Below, piece after piece: positions 34,174 to 46,563 of a stretch of DNA of 64,000 nt (position 1 is the stretch's first letter; every line of letters begins with the position of its first letter). The DNA is from Brachionus plicatilis (lineage: Eukaryota; Rotifera; Eurotatoria; Ploima; Brachionidae). The notes beneath the pieces were generated by a model. It did no database searches, was not told the origin of the DNA, and saw only the letters and a program-made list of their open reading frames with translations. The stretch is from assembly GCA_010279815.1 (NCBI GenBank), contig QEOQ01000098.1, positions 465,650 to 529,649 on the forward strand, given 5' to 3'. The position numbers and the translations under genes were made by a program.

Positions 34174-37100
34174 TTTTTTGAATAAATTTAGATGTTAAAT
34201 TTTTATTTAGATTATTTTATTACAGCGAATTTTAGGATTAAATAATCAACAAATTAGCATAACAAAGAATTAATTTTAAAAATTATTTTTTAAAAAACAA
34301 ACCTTTTAATTAATGTTACATTATTTACAGAAAAGGACTATTTAAATGTTCAAAATTGTCAAAGATAAATTATCTTGTTTAAAAAATTAAGTTCTTTGGT
34401 TATTTCTTTAATTTACACTTTTTAAATTTCAAAGAACAACTTTTAACCAAAAGATTTTTTCCACAATTGTCATTGCCTTTTTTCTAGCTTTTAATTTAAG
34501 ATCATTGTAAAATTTCATCCAAAATTATCGAGTGTTGTCCATTTTATGATCTTACTGCGAACAAATTTTACTCCGAAAATTTTTATTGTAAATTTTATGG
34601 ACAAAAAAAGAAAATTTTCAAAAAAAATTCGATTTCACAAATAAAAATATTAATTTTACTCCCAGTCTAAAATTTCTGAAGTTTTTTTATGTGCACTAAA
34701 TTTAATGAATAATTTTTATATTACCATGGGTTTCTAATTGATTTTATTTATTTTTAAAAAACTCGAAAACATATTTTTTACTTAATGATTAATTTAAATA
34801 TACACATTTTTTCCAGTTAAAAAAATTCTCCCAGTATTCATTTGAGCCTATTTAAATTATTAAATAAATTAATCCATTATTCACGAATACTGAAAATAAA
34901 GTGAGGCATAGCAAAATTGTAGATAAATTTTTCGGATGAACTAAAATTATTGCTTTGATTAGAAGCATGAAACAATCAGTAAATATCTACAAGCTAGGAT
35001 TAATGATAAGACTTAAAAAAAACTGATAAATTCAATATTATAGATATAAAAAATCGTATTTTGAATATATTAATCTAATTTCAGATAAATTATCTGTTTA
35101 ATCTATATTAGCAAAAAAATCTAATAAAAAGTTAAACATTTAAAAGAGTTTTAATTTATTATTATTTTTTTATTTGTACCGAGCTAAAGCTCCTTCAGAT
35201 TAAAAAAATAAATACAAAAAAGAAAATAAAAAATCAAGAAATAACAAAATAGAATAAAAAATATAAAGAAAAAATAAGATAAAACAATATTTTTTATTAA
35301 GTTTAACTGTAGACAAGAACGCTGTTTTATTTGATCAACCAGTGTAATAAAGGTTAAATTTGAATCAAATACTTGATTTCCTTTTGACTCTCAATTTTAT
35401 TTTAATATATCTTTAATTTTAAGTCAATATTTTCCTTATTTTTTTTAGTGAAGACAAAGAAGCAAGGCTTTTCAACAGATATTTCCATATTCTACTTGAA
35501 GAGTCATTTTTCTAATTCGTCTAAGTATTTGTTTATCTAATCTTCTAGATTTCTTTTTTTCTTAAAAATGTAGAATGACCAAGTTGTCAGCAACAAAGAA
35601 GAGAGTATTCATTATTTGTTTTATTTCTGAAATTATAAATGAATTGCCCTTGAAATTATAAATTAGTTTATAATTTATATAATTAATATATTAGAATATT
35701 AATGATAAACACATTAGTACTGCATCTGTAAATTGTGTTAAATTTCTATTTTAGTAAAAAAAAAGTTCATCCAAAGGTGTTTAAAATATAATTTTAAAAA
35801 ATGATAAAAACAAAAAGAATTGGAAGATAAATAAAGTGAGAATTTATGGATTGGTTTATATCATTAGTAAATATCTTTCATTATCTACATTTTTTTGATA
35901 ATGAGTTAATTATTAACATATGAATTAGTTCAACTTTTTTAAAATATTGTTCATGCTTTGATTTAAAAGAAATCAACTTTTGAATCTTAAATTTGATGAA
36001 AATGATAAAAAATATGTTTGAGAATAAAAAAAATCACCTAAATCTTTTAACAAAATTGAGTAATAATTACAACTTGGGCAAGACTTTATTTTGATGATAA
36101 TTCTTACTATTTAATTTAAGATACAGTACAATTTAAAACTAACTTGTAAATTTAATTCCTCGACCCTTCCTCAACACTTCCTTGACTCTTCCTATACTTT
36201 TCCTTTCCCCACTGGAAAAGTTACTGCAAAAAATATAAAAAAAATCTTCATTCACTGTTCTTCGCTATTGAGAGCTTAAAATATATTTGTTCAAAATTTA
36301 TAATTTATTTTATAATTCAGCTTTTAAAAAAGGTTTTTCTTGTCTCACGTCAATCAACAAGCTAGTGTCCAAGACATGAAAGACCCATTAACACTTCTTT
36401 ATTCTATAAAATAATTATTACAAATTAAAAATAAAACAATGTTTTTCTTGTCAACTGACTGAAAATTTGATAAATTCATACATCCACAGTCCTTAATTTT
36501 CATTAATTTTAACTATAAGTAATGTTATTGTTTCCTACATTTAAATTCCTTGTTCAGTTAAATCAAAAACTTACCTTTAAAAGATAAGTTAAATTTCTAA
36601 CTCCGATTATACAATCTTTGCCAATAAGAAGAAAAGGACTATCAATTAGAGAAGAATCAGGAGCGTGATATATTTTTTCTTTTTTTATAAAATCAAGCTA
36701 AAATCTGTATTAGCACAGTCGAAATTGAATTATTTTTTTAATCCTATTTCACAGAATATGATTTATGTATAAAATCAAAAGAAAAAAATTATTTTTTCAA
36801 ATTATCAACTTATTCTGAGAGGATTCAGAGTAAGAAAATATTACTTATTTTTGCAATTGTTTTTGCTTAATTCTCATTCTTTTTTGTATTGATTCAATAA
36901 TTTTGAAGCTTTAGGGTTGAAAAGAGGACTCTTTGGCCTTCAAAGTGCACAGTATTTTTACTCCAAAATTATTTTAAAATAGATAAATAAATATTTGCTT
37001 AAAATTTTTTCCAATAATCTGGTGGATTAGCTTAAGAGAACATGATTTTACAAATATGTTTTGAATTTTTTAATCAAAATAATCTGATTAATTATTTTTA

Positions 37101-37802
37101 ACTTATAAAAATACTTTTTGAATAAACACAGAATCAAATAAAAAAATTTTTGATGAGAATAAAAAATTAAATTCAAAAAAGAGCAATTTTATTTTATTTA
37201 AATTGATAGAAGACTTAAAAAGCTGTAATTAATCAAGCTAAATTTTAATTTTTCTTTGATAGTTTTATTAAACATTAAAAATTTTCGTTAAAAAAAATCA
37301 TTCTATATATTAAAAAAATATCAACTATCATAAAATAAATTAGTACAAAAGCAAAAAACCAAAAGCTTTTTTTGTTTTTAGCAAAATTAATAACATTAAA
37401 AAAGAAAACACATCATTCAGTGTTCTTCGCAACTGAGAGTTTAAGATTAAATTTTTTTAAAAACTTTATTTAAAATTTGTATTTTATAAATTAAAATTAA
37501 GATCTATAATTGTTCCATCTATACTAATAAAAATATATTTATAACAGCGTTCTTTTGTTTCGCTTAAATTGTCGAAAAAAAATTTTTTCCAAAGAGAAAA
37601 TTTTTTTTGTGATCTTGCCATATAGAGAAAAAGATTAGACAAATGATTGAAAAAAAAAGCTTTTGATTACTTGCCTAAATTATTTTATTGATTTTATGAT
37701 TTTTAATAAAAAAAAATTTATTGATTAGCCAAACGTGAAATTTAAAAGATAAGATTTCCGAAAAAATTTCTTAGCCTAGATGTGATTGCCAAACGATGTA
37801 GC
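34174..37802. other. Intergenic, AT-rich
   Basis: Upstream of FANCI and downstream of the unknown four-exon gene. Contains a minus-strand LINE terminus (about 35165-35300, ACCGAGCTAAAGCTCCTTCAG), a pyrimidine-rich tract near 36160-36215, and two diverged copies, about 1.16 kb apart, of a segment with CTGTTCTTCGC / GTGTTCTTCGC (near 36255 and 37418). No gene supported. Confidence 0.5.
35165..35300 (-). repeat. LINE 3' terminus, minus strand
   Basis: ACCGAGCTAAAGCTCCTTCAG is the reverse complement of the LINE terminus found at 21.96 kb; A-rich sequence (T-rich on minus) follows. Confidence 0.5.
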
Positions 37803-38394
37803 TTAATTTTTAAGCAAGCGAGCTCTCATTGACTTCAAATTCTCCATGTTTCTTTTGATTGAGTCCAAGTCATAACGGGTTTTTAGCTAAACAATTAATT
37901 AATAATCAATTAAATAAATTTTCAAAAATAAAATTTACAGTTTTGGCGCTCATTCTGTGCACTCGGTCAACTACACCACCATTGTCTACCAACCATTCTC
38001 TAGAGTTTTCAATAGAATAACGATTATCGGCAATTTTATCAGCACACTCGTCATTCAAACGTTTATACTCTCTTTAATTGATTTTAATAAATAAATAAAA
38101 TAATTTTAAAATTTTTCTAAATCTTACTTTCCTCTCTCGATTTCGTCCTCGCATCTCCAGTGGCTTGGTTTGTGATCAACAGCGCGACTCAAGCCATCGT
38201 ATTTGACACCTACATCGGTAATGTGATTTCTCTCTACCCAGACATACTTCAACCAAAATTGAATTAATTTTTCCAAACTTTAGAAAAAAAATCTCTCTCT
38301 CAAACGTTACCTCGTTTGTGTAGTGGTCTCTGAATTTGCTTCGGTCAATTACTTCGCCTGACAAACCATCCGGATTATTGGCCACGTACTGCAT
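37803..38394 (-). CDS. Unknown small protein, four exons
   Basis: I do not recognise the family. Exons 38394-38311, 38246-38128, 38071-37939 and 37886-37803, three short GT-AG introns (52-64 bp), all in phase; product about 139 aa. The ATG at 38394 follows an AACAG that could be an acceptor, so a 5' UTR exon may exist. The first half has a Trp-containing segment (NEYVWVERNHITDVGV) and a KPSHWRCEDEIERGK block; the second half is highly charged and helical (ADNRYSIENSREWL, then DSIKRNMENLKSMRARLL), probably coiled coil. There is no signal peptide or membrane segment. Coding density, consistent phases and normal composition argue for a real gene. The charged helical C-terminus would suit a cytoskeletal or ciliary structural protein, but that is speculation. 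Confidence 0.68.
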
Positions 38395-39429
38395 TTCTGT
38401 TTATTATTTAGAAAAATTTAAAATCTAGTCATCAAATTTAGAATAAAATTATTTAAAAAAGCTAATTTTTTATTCAAAATAAAGATTCTTAGAATGGAAT
38501 AAGCTGGCCTGATTTGTGTTTACTTAAATACACTTTGCCTTTGAGCTTAACTTTGCATGATTAAGCCAACACTAAAAAAAGCAATTATTTATTATTTATC
38601 CTCAGCACTTGGCAGCCTGGATACTTTTGTTTTAGAGTTTTCGGTGTATCAAGTAGATGAAGAAGAAGGCTCTAGCTTAGTCGGAAAAATTTATCCAAAT
38701 GTAATTATTAAATACGCCAAGTTCGAATAGAAACAAAAAAACGGGAGTTTTATATAGTTTCAGGGAGATGGTAAAGATTTCGTAATACTCCAACTCAATT
38801 AATTATTACTGAAAATCATAATAGAGCAAATCGTTTCTTATTGGCAAAACCAATAGTATAGACGAGCATAAATGAAGATAAGATAAAAAGCAGAGCTTTA
38901 GAGTTACATAAGCCTAATGGAATTATTATTCGATGTGTTCTGTTGGTAGGTTTAAGCCATATTAAGAAATTATCTATTCGCGTTCAATAGAATAAACATT
39001 AATCTAGTAGATGGATCGCATTACCACTGCTGATTTTAATACAACAACCAAAAACTCAAATCAAATAGATTAAAGCTTTGAATTGAAAATTTTCATATAA
39101 TTAAGTACAATTTAGGATAAACTAAAAATTGTAATAATGCTTACTTTGGAATTGAATATGGAAAAATCAGGTCGGATTATTTTTAAAATATTTTTATATT
39201 TTGATCTTGATATAAATACCTAACTTAATAAATTGTTTATATTATTTGGAAAAAAAATTGCTTATTTTAACTTTTTTTTTTTCATTATTTAGCTTTACAA
39301 TTGACCAATTTTGAGAGAAAAAAAAAATCAATCTCTAATCATCACAGTCTGTCTAATTGCTTAGAAATTCAACTCTTGGAAAAAAAAACTAACAAAGCTT
39401 AAAATTTGTTCTATTTATCTTAATTTAAT
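38395..39429. other. Intergenic with possible exon remnant
   Basis: On the plus strand an acceptor-like ATCCTCAG at 38596-38603 is followed by an open stretch to TAG near 38730 (LGSLDTFVLEFSVYQVDEEE then GKIYPNVIIKYAKFE). It may be a terminal exon remnant or mobile-element fragment; no partner exon is visible. The remainder to 39429 is degraded AT-rich sequence. Confidence 0.3.
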
Positions 39430-40095
39430 TTAAAGAAAAAATAATATACAAAATAAACTTTTTTGCACAACAAAAAACTTCTTTTTTTTATTTTGGTTAC
39501 CTGTTTTAGCTCTTTGCTGTCTCTCTTGGTCTCTTTTTTGTTGTCTGTTCAACAACTGGGCCGAAGCATTCTGGTACTGAAGCTCTTGAGCAAGATTGGC
39601 AGCAACACTAGCAGCGCGGCGATTAGCTATCAGCGACTCAAAGGCCTGCGAAGCACTGTTCGGAACATATCTATCCACAGATGACCGCGAGGGAAATCCA
39701 ACACTGGTTCCGCGCGTTTTTCTGGCAGTTGACTTGGCGCGGCGTGCTAGATGACGGCTGGCAAAGCCGACGGCCGGGATCCCGCGCGACTCATAGCGGA
39801 ATATCAACTTCTCGCGGTCTTCATACTCTGGCTCGTAGTCGAGGTAAGATCTGGCTCTGGAGGCGCTCTCCCTGACCGGCGCCACTGGCGGCAGGCTCTC
39901 ATTGCCATAATTCAATCTGTCTATTTCCTCATTCAGGATGTTCATGAAGCCTCTTCTGTCTACAATGGCGTCAATGTCGCTTTGTCTCATGCGGCGCACC
40001 GAATCCAAGCTGGTGAAGCCGTCTTCCAAAAAACTGTCATACAAATCCTCCAAACCAATCGAGTACAACCATTCTTCTACTTCTGAGCGGAACAT
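39430..40095 (-). CDS. SAM-domain protein in a GC-rich island
   Basis: ATG at 40095. About 221 aa if unspliced. Residues about 4-60 (EVEEWLYSIGLEDLYDSFLE, then DIDAIVDRRGFMNILNEEID) form a sterile alpha motif, a helical protein-protein interaction domain; no catalytic domain follows. The middle is Arg/Ser-rich (ARRAKSTARKTRG, FPSRSS) and the C-terminus is Gln/Ala-rich and helical (ANLAQELQYQNASAQLLNRQ). A good donor (ACAG/GTAACC near 39500) could end the exon after RAKT; the residues beyond it (KKKKFFVVQKS) look like intron. So the 3' end is uncertain. The coding region is visibly far more GC-rich than any neighbour, with many GGC/GCG codons. I cannot assign an ortholog. Confidence 0.7.
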   Translation of the reverse strand: MFRSEVEEWLYSIGLEDLYDSFLEDGFTSLDSVRRMRQSDIDAIVDRRGFMNILNEEIDRLNYGNESLPPVAPVRESASRARSYLDYEPEYEDREKLIFRYESRGIPAVGFASRHLARRAKSTARKTRGTSVGFPSRSSVDRYVPNSASQAFESLIANRRAASVAANLAQELQYQNASAQLLNRQQKRDQERQQRAKTGNQNKKKKFFVVQKSLFCILFFL

Positions 40096-43000
40096 TTTCA
40101 ATTGAAAATTATTATCTAAATTAGAACTAGCAATTCAAATTAATATTAAACTTCCCTCTGGTTAAACATTAATACTCAGACATTATTGGATTTAAGTGGC
40201 AAAATATTCAGGTTTTATACAAACTTTAATTAATTAACAAGACATTCTAGAACTTTTAAATGCCTGCTAAATAACAGCTATTCTCTTTTTAAAACTATTA
40301 TAGCGTACCTTCGGAATAAAACTCAATTGTGATGCTGTTTATTTTGAAAGAAAAAGAAAAAAAAAAAAAAAACTCTAAGAAAAATGCTCAGTGATAACAA
40401 TTGAAGAAAGCAAATTGCATCATTCTAACATAAACCAGCTTAAGCTTTTTATTCCATTTATTTAAGCCAATCATCATTTGCAGAGCCCTAATTAGAGAAA
40501 TGCCTGATGCCATCTGAATACATTACCATATTTTCTTATAAATAAACAATTAACATATACATCTAATGTGGGATTAGACTTAAAGCTTGGCAAATTTGAA
40601 TATTTTTGTTTGATCTTCTACCAATTTTTGTTCTTCTTCATATTTGCTGCTTCTATTAACAAAAATATAAACTTATTTATACACTCTAAATGCTTTGGTC
40701 TATTATTACCAAACTGATTATTTATTCTTGAATAAAACAAATAGTTAATTTTATTTTCGGATTGAATCGTTAACCTTCAAGTTTATTGTTAAGAGAATAT
40801 AAAGCAAAGCAAGAGTCGGGTGAACATATCTAGTTGGTTTAATTCCAGGCTGCTCTTAAAATAATTTTGTACTAAAATTTTTAATTTCTTTATATTATGC
40901 AATGTTTAAAAAGAATTAAATGTATCTTTAGCAAAGCTTTTTTTAATTGCATTCTCGATCAGGGGCCATGGAATATTCGTTGAGCAATATTATGCAATTA
41001 ATTAGGTGGTGTCAATTTGCCAAGCTTTGGTTGTGTTACTCAACTATTTTAGCAATTATCTAAATGTAAACATCGTGAATAATGGGTGAGCCAAAAGTTT
41101 TGGAAAAATATTTATGCTATTTAGGCAAATATCCAATACTAACATATGTTCGATTTAAAATTTTTTCTCTGAATTGAATAATTTGCTGCTTATAAAAACA
41201 ATTATTTCGAAATAAAATAATTTTGAACAACTTATCTATTTGGTTTATTTATTGATGATTGAGAGCGATAGAAAATTTTTGTACAACCTGTAGTTTGAAC
41301 TAAAATTATAAAAGATTTAAATATTCCTTTGATTGTATTTTTTTGGAAAAAATGGGCCTATCTAAGAATGGATAGATTTATTTGGCTTAATTCAATCTGC
41401 TCTTGTTTTTCAAACCATGAAACTCAATACTCAAGGATCTTATTTATAATTTAAAAGGTTGTTTTGTTATCAGTAATAACTTACTGATGATAAAAGATTT
41501 TTTATCAAGTAAATCAATCAGTACCTTATTGATCCAAAGTAAAAATTTTATGGAAAAAGGCTAAATGAAAGCCAGCCAGCCAAGAAAACGTCAAAGAGAG
41601 AAATCGTGCAAAAAAAGGCACACTTCATTGGAACGAATGAGCTCAAATAGCATACCAACTTGGGATGATCATATACAAAAGTCTAAATAGTGAATGGTCA
41701 ATGGAATAAAGGGTTAAAGTCAAGTCAATTTTGTTTTTTTTATCTTGGAAATACAGAAGTGAATGAATGAATTTTTTTTAATATTGACAAAAATTTGAAT
41801 TTAAACCGTTCCAATTGATTATAATTTTTAATAAAAAAATAATTTATTAAATTTAAGAAAGATATGCCCATTTCTTTTCAAGTAATCAAGCTTTTTTCTA
41901 TGTGAAAGAAGCAAAAATAACAGTGTCAGAAACTTTACCTGACATTAAAATTATTTTATTCTGAGGCATCTGGAAAATTAATGTCAATTTTTCACTTTTA
42001 AATTGAGGAAAATTTCTATTTTTCTTGAATTTTAATCTCTCTAATTTTTGTGATCAGTAAGCTTTTTGACTTTTTTAAACTACATCTGATCCTTCTCTTA
42101 CATGTTAAAAAATTAAGAAAGTTTTTGTTGATTGAAAATAGTTTTAGCTTGAAAAAGATTATTATTATTTAAAAAAATTTAAAAGTTCCAGTATTCATCT
42201 GATTTTTAAGCTCTCTTCGATCTGTTAGAACCAAAGTCAAGAACTTTGTATGTATTGAGAACCTGAAGTTAAAAAAATAAAATTAAAAAAGGTGTTCATC
42301 TCCTTTTCCGGTACTTTTTCAATTCCCTTTAAGCACAAATAAAAAACAGATATGCTCAGAAAAATTGGAAGCATTGCTAATTAAATCACTCAATCAATTT
42401 TTCTGAGCATATTTGGTTTTTATTTGTGCTTAAGGGTAATTGAAAAGGTACTGGAAAAGGAGATGAGCGCCTTCTCTATGATTCTGTTGAAAAGCATTGG
42501 ACAAATTATATTTTTATATAGGAAATTGAAGAAGTCCTTTTGAATTAATTTAATTTTAGATCATACTCTTATTTATGCTAAAACATCCATTAATTTATTT
42601 ACTTTAATATGTTGAATTTTTATTCTAATTTTTTCCAATTGACTCAATTTAATTCATTGATAGTATTAATTTCGAAAATTATGTCAGACTTGGCTATGTT
42701 AAAAAAAGTGCAAAAAAGAAGTTCAATAATTTAGAAGTTAAATTAACTTTTAATAATTTAAAAATAATATATATAAATAAATTCTTTACTGTTTATCATT
42801 ATCTGAAAATCACATTTTAAATAGATGAAAAATATTTTGATAGCTTTATATCGGGCAATTCTATGTTGAATATAATTAAATTATTATTTAAATACACATG
42901 AAAATATTTCACTTTTTAAAAAAACACAAAATTAATTTCAGAAATTTTGAAACTAAAATAGTTTCATTTTTGTTCTAAGACTCTTAAGTCAAGTGATAAA

Positions 43001-43242
43001 AAATGGAAAATTAGAAAGGTAGTTCAATAATTTTCAATATACAATTTTAATTGAAAAAGGCTAAATCATTAATAGACATAAGGAAAATAAATACGGCTGC
43101 CAAAATGGAAAAATTAAAATTGATTTCTAATAGAAAATAAATTTTAACCTATATTAAATTTTAAAGTAAAAAATTTAAAAAAAAGTTTAATTTCAATTTT
43201 AAAACAAAAATAACAAATATACATTTAAAAAATAATTTTTTT
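40096..43242. other. Intergenic, AT-rich
   Basis: No gene supported on either strand. Contains an A17 tract near 40355-40371 and a palindromic element at 42291-42473. Confidence 0.5.
42291..42473. mobile_element. Palindromic (foldback) element
   Basis: The left arm (GGTGTTCATCTCCTTTTCC, CAATTCCCTTTAAGCACAAA, ATATGCTCAGAAAAATTG) is matched in reverse complement by the right arm ending GGAAAAGGAGATGAGCGCC. Arms are about 75 bp with a spacer of about 30 bp and no coding content. It is a MITE-like hairpin. Confidence 0.75.
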
Positions 43243-44151
43243 TTAGCTGGAAGCTGCATTTAACTTTTTCAAAATTTCCATTTCCATATCCTCAAAACTT
43301 TTTGCTGAATCTGAATTTGAAAAAGTATCCAAATGAACATTATCTCTTTCTTCTAAATTCTGCTGACTAGCATTTTTTTCTAAATCACCTAATATTTTAA
43401 TACACAATCCATAACTTTTTTCTAAATCAGACTCGTCATTATAGCACCTAAGCACTGCATCTTTATCTTTGTATTCGAGAATAGCTGATTTTTTGCTCAT
43501 TACCAAAACTTCAATCTGTCCATATTTTGAAAACAAATGTTCCAGTAAACTTTGATTAAATTTAATTTTATCACTTTCTTTGGAACTATTTGGCAATGTG
43601 ATTTTTATTCTCGGAACAGGCCCTTGAACATTTTCTTTAGGATATTTTACTTCATCTTCTTTCGATCGCTTTTTTTCCATTCTTATTTGTTGGTTAATAA
43701 AATTCGTCTCTTCTTCTAACAATTTACTACCTTCTTTCCGTAAGCGGTCAACTTCTTTTTGTAACCATTCTTCTTCTTTGCTTTTTTTAAGTACATCGAC
43801 TTTTTTTTCAAAGTTTTCTTTTGCGGCAGCCTCTCTTTTTTCCAAATCTTCTTTCAACTTGCGCCTTTTTTCATCCAGCATCGCATCTCGCTTCGCCTTT
43901 TCCCTTTTTTGACGTCTGACTGCATCGTAAGCAGCTCGTGCTGTCTTGTCAGCTAAAATTTCAAATGCTTTTCCTAACTCGACGAATTTTTTTTCAGCTT
44001 CTTCTTTGTTATTTGGATTTTTGTCCGGATGAAGTTCGAGTGCCTTCTTTCGATAAGCTTTTTTAATTAGATCAATGGACGACTCGTCTTCTACATCGAA
44101 AAGCTTGTACAAATCAGTCTCAAGAAGTTTATTCTTAATTGCTTCACTCAT
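43243..44151 (-). CDS. DNAJC17: DNAJC17-type J-protein with RRM
   Basis: Single exon, 302 aa, close to the usual length (about 300). ATG at 44151. An N-terminal J domain (about 10-80) has the HPD motif at 41-43 in ELHPDKNPNN. It is followed by a long Lys/Glu/Arg-rich helix (about 80-165) and an RNA-recognition fold (about 178-255: RIKITLP, LEHLFSKYGQIEVLVMSKK, AILEYKDKDAVLRCY). This J-helix-RRM order is specific to DNAJC17 (yeast Cwc23-like), a nuclear spliceosome-associated co-chaperone; the HPD triad stimulates Hsp70 ATPase. Its gene has no intron, unlike most neighbours. Flanked by repeat-rich intergenic DNA on both sides. Confidence 0.92.
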   Translation of the reverse strand: MSEAIKNKLLETDLYKLFDVEDESSIDLIKKAYRKKALELHPDKNPNNKEEAEKKFVELGKAFEILADKTARAAYDAVRRQKREKAKRDAMLDEKRRKLKEDLEKREAAAKENFEKKVDVLKKSKEEEWLQKEVDRLRKEGSKLLEEETNFINQQIRMEKKRSKEDEVKYPKENVQGPVPRIKITLPNSSKESDKIKFNQSLLEHLFSKYGQIEVLVMSKKSAILEYKDKDAVLRCYNDESDLEKSYGLCIKILGDLEKNASQQNLEERDNVHLDTFSNSDSAKSFEDMEMEILKKLNAASS

Positions 44152-46563
44152 TTTAAGATTTTTTAAAAATTTAAATTTATTTAAATATATTTATAATTAA
44201 AATTTTGTATACAATAGGAAAAATTTTCGTTGATAACAAAAATTTCACTCAAATTTGAAATAAGCAAATTTAACAATATTTTAGCATTCTGATTAAATTG
44301 GTTTTAGAGGTATAAAAGTAGTTTTTAAATTTTTATTATTGTTAAAAAATTGTGTTTTAAAAATTAAAATTATTTTTAAATTTTTTAAAAATTTTTTGAA
44401 AGAAAATATTTTTTTTTAACATTATAAAAATTTTAACCAGAATTTTTTAAAAGTCACAAGTTACTAGTCAAGTTAAAGTCATAACTTTGACAATACTTTT
44501 TTAGATGGTCAAACATAGACTTTTATTTAAAAAAATGTTCTAATCTATTTTTGGTCCGATTAAAAGTGCATTATCTTTATCCGAATTTTTCTTTATTTAA
44601 TGCTTAATCAAAAAACAAGTTATAAAATTTCGAATATTAATCAAAATTTAATTAGAAGATTAAGGTCAATCAGATATGATTCAAAAATACTGAAAAACTT
44701 CATAAATTGTTGATTTTTTGAATAAAAAAATTATTGATTAAATTATTAATCTAAATTTGGGAATTTGGAATATGGTTAAAAAAATGAAATAGTAAACCAA
44801 AAGACTAAAAAATAAATTTGAATCAGATGCTTCGATAACAGATTGGCGACAACATGTTTGTTTGTTCATTCCAGAATAGACAAATAAATATGCTTAATTT
44901 TCACTCTTAATAAACTTAATTCTCCAATTCATTTCATCTCTTGACACTTAAAAAATTTAAGATGAATAATTTCTTTTAATTAGAATCATATGGTAACGAC
45001 GTCTAAAGGGGTTATGTGTTAATAAGGTGGCAAAATTTGAAAAACTGCCATATCTTCTTCATTTTAAAAGATATTTTCTATAAAAATATTTTAACATTAA
45101 GAATTCGAGGAGAGGAATAAAATGATAAGTGTGATAAAATTAAAGTTTGATTACGTCTAATGAGGTAAAAAAGTCTCGAATTGGTAATTCGGCAAAAACG
45201 ATTTTAAAGGTCCTAAGTATAACTTAATGTCTAACCAATTTCCACTATTCGATTCAGCACATGTTCATGTATGTATGAGAATATTTTCAGAATTTTAGGA
45301 TATGCTCTGTATGATATATGAAAAAGGGTTCATTTGTAGGCCTTAAAGGGTTAAACCGATTTTACCCAATTAGTCAAAAAATCACCCAATTACCCCTTTA
45401 GCCATATAAGACTATAAATATGGAGTGACACTATTTTTTTAAAAATTAAAAATACATTTTCTATCTCTCCCTCTCATAAAATTTTCTCTTATCAAAACAG
45501 TGTTAATTTCAAAAATAAAATTTTTATAAGTAAGCTAAAAATGTCACAAAATGAAGAAATTCAATTTAAAAAAAGCGTACACTGATCAAGATCTAAAATC
45601 AATCAATGATGTTAGACCAGAAAATTGCTATTAAAATTGTTCAATGGATGGAACGATTGCATTTTTTCGAAAGGTTCCAAAAAAGTCTTTGTTTCTCATT
45701 GTGAATCAAAAGAGGGGCCTAAATTGTTGATGCTTGATGGTCATACTTCACACATAAATCCTGCTTTAAAGAATTTTTCTGATTATTGTGATGATTAAGC
45801 CTTCATTTTTCCTCTTTTATTAAATTTTACTAATTGTTATAGAATGAAATCAAATTTTCAAAACTCAATTTATTCTGTACAAAAGAATAATTTAATAATC
45901 AATTAAATAATAGCTTAATAGATATATTGAAAAATATAAAAAAAATGATTCCTTAATGGGTTAAATGGATAAATGGGTTAAAATTCTTCATTTAAGGTTA
46001 AATTTCGGTTTAATTATATACAATTTTATGTGTAATCGGGTTAAACGGTTTAACCCCTTTGAGCCTCACACAATTAACCACCAGAGGTAAAAGGGTGACA
46101 AAATTCTGGGAAATTGGTGGACTATTTTTGAAGTTATCGGACAAAATGGGTGCGAAATATGCAATAAAAAAAAATAGGCTCAAGTTTAGACTTGGTAACC
46201 ATATATGATTCTAGAAAAATTCAGGATTTTTCTATTCCATTTAATTAAAAAATTAAAGAAAATTTTAATTTCTTTTTTATTAATTAATAATATGAAGGGA
46301 ACAATTTCCTTACCTTCACTAATTTATTTCCATATCTTCACTAATATATTTCCATCGTCACTAATAAAATAAAGCTCCACTAAAAATATATAGCTCCACT
46401 TTATAATTTGGGGATCATCTAATCAATTTTAAATATAAATCGATAGTTTATAGTGATAATCAATTATTTATTTTTTTAAGCAAACGACAAACAAACAAAA
46501 AATAAGAAACAAATAATGAGAAATTATAAGAAATAATAAGAAAAATAAGCGACCAACAAACTT
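44152..46563. other. Intergenic with transposase remnants
   Basis: Holds the pogo-like fragment (about 45541-45798), GGGTTAAA-type repeats near 45350-45420 and 45955-46080, and an irregular tandem of TTCACTAAT..ATTTCCAT / CACTAATAAAATAAAGCTCCACT units at 46313-46400. No intact gene. Confidence 0.5.
45541..45798 (+). pseudogene. Pogo/Tigger-type DDE transposase remnant
   Basis: The frame 45682-45798 reads KVFVSHCESKEGPKLLMLDG then HTSHINPALKNFSDYCDD and stop. LDGHTSH is the hallmark around the second catalytic Asp of DDE_1 (pogo/Tigger) transposases. An upstream ATG (45541, MSQNEEIQFKKSVH then stop) may be the original N-terminus, which would mean a large internal deletion. It is non-functional. 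Confidence 0.6.

Noticed and set aside
39463..40086. Plus-strand ORFs over the SAM-domain gene.
   Set aside because: Caused by the GC-rich composition; the minus-strand frame has a recognisable domain.
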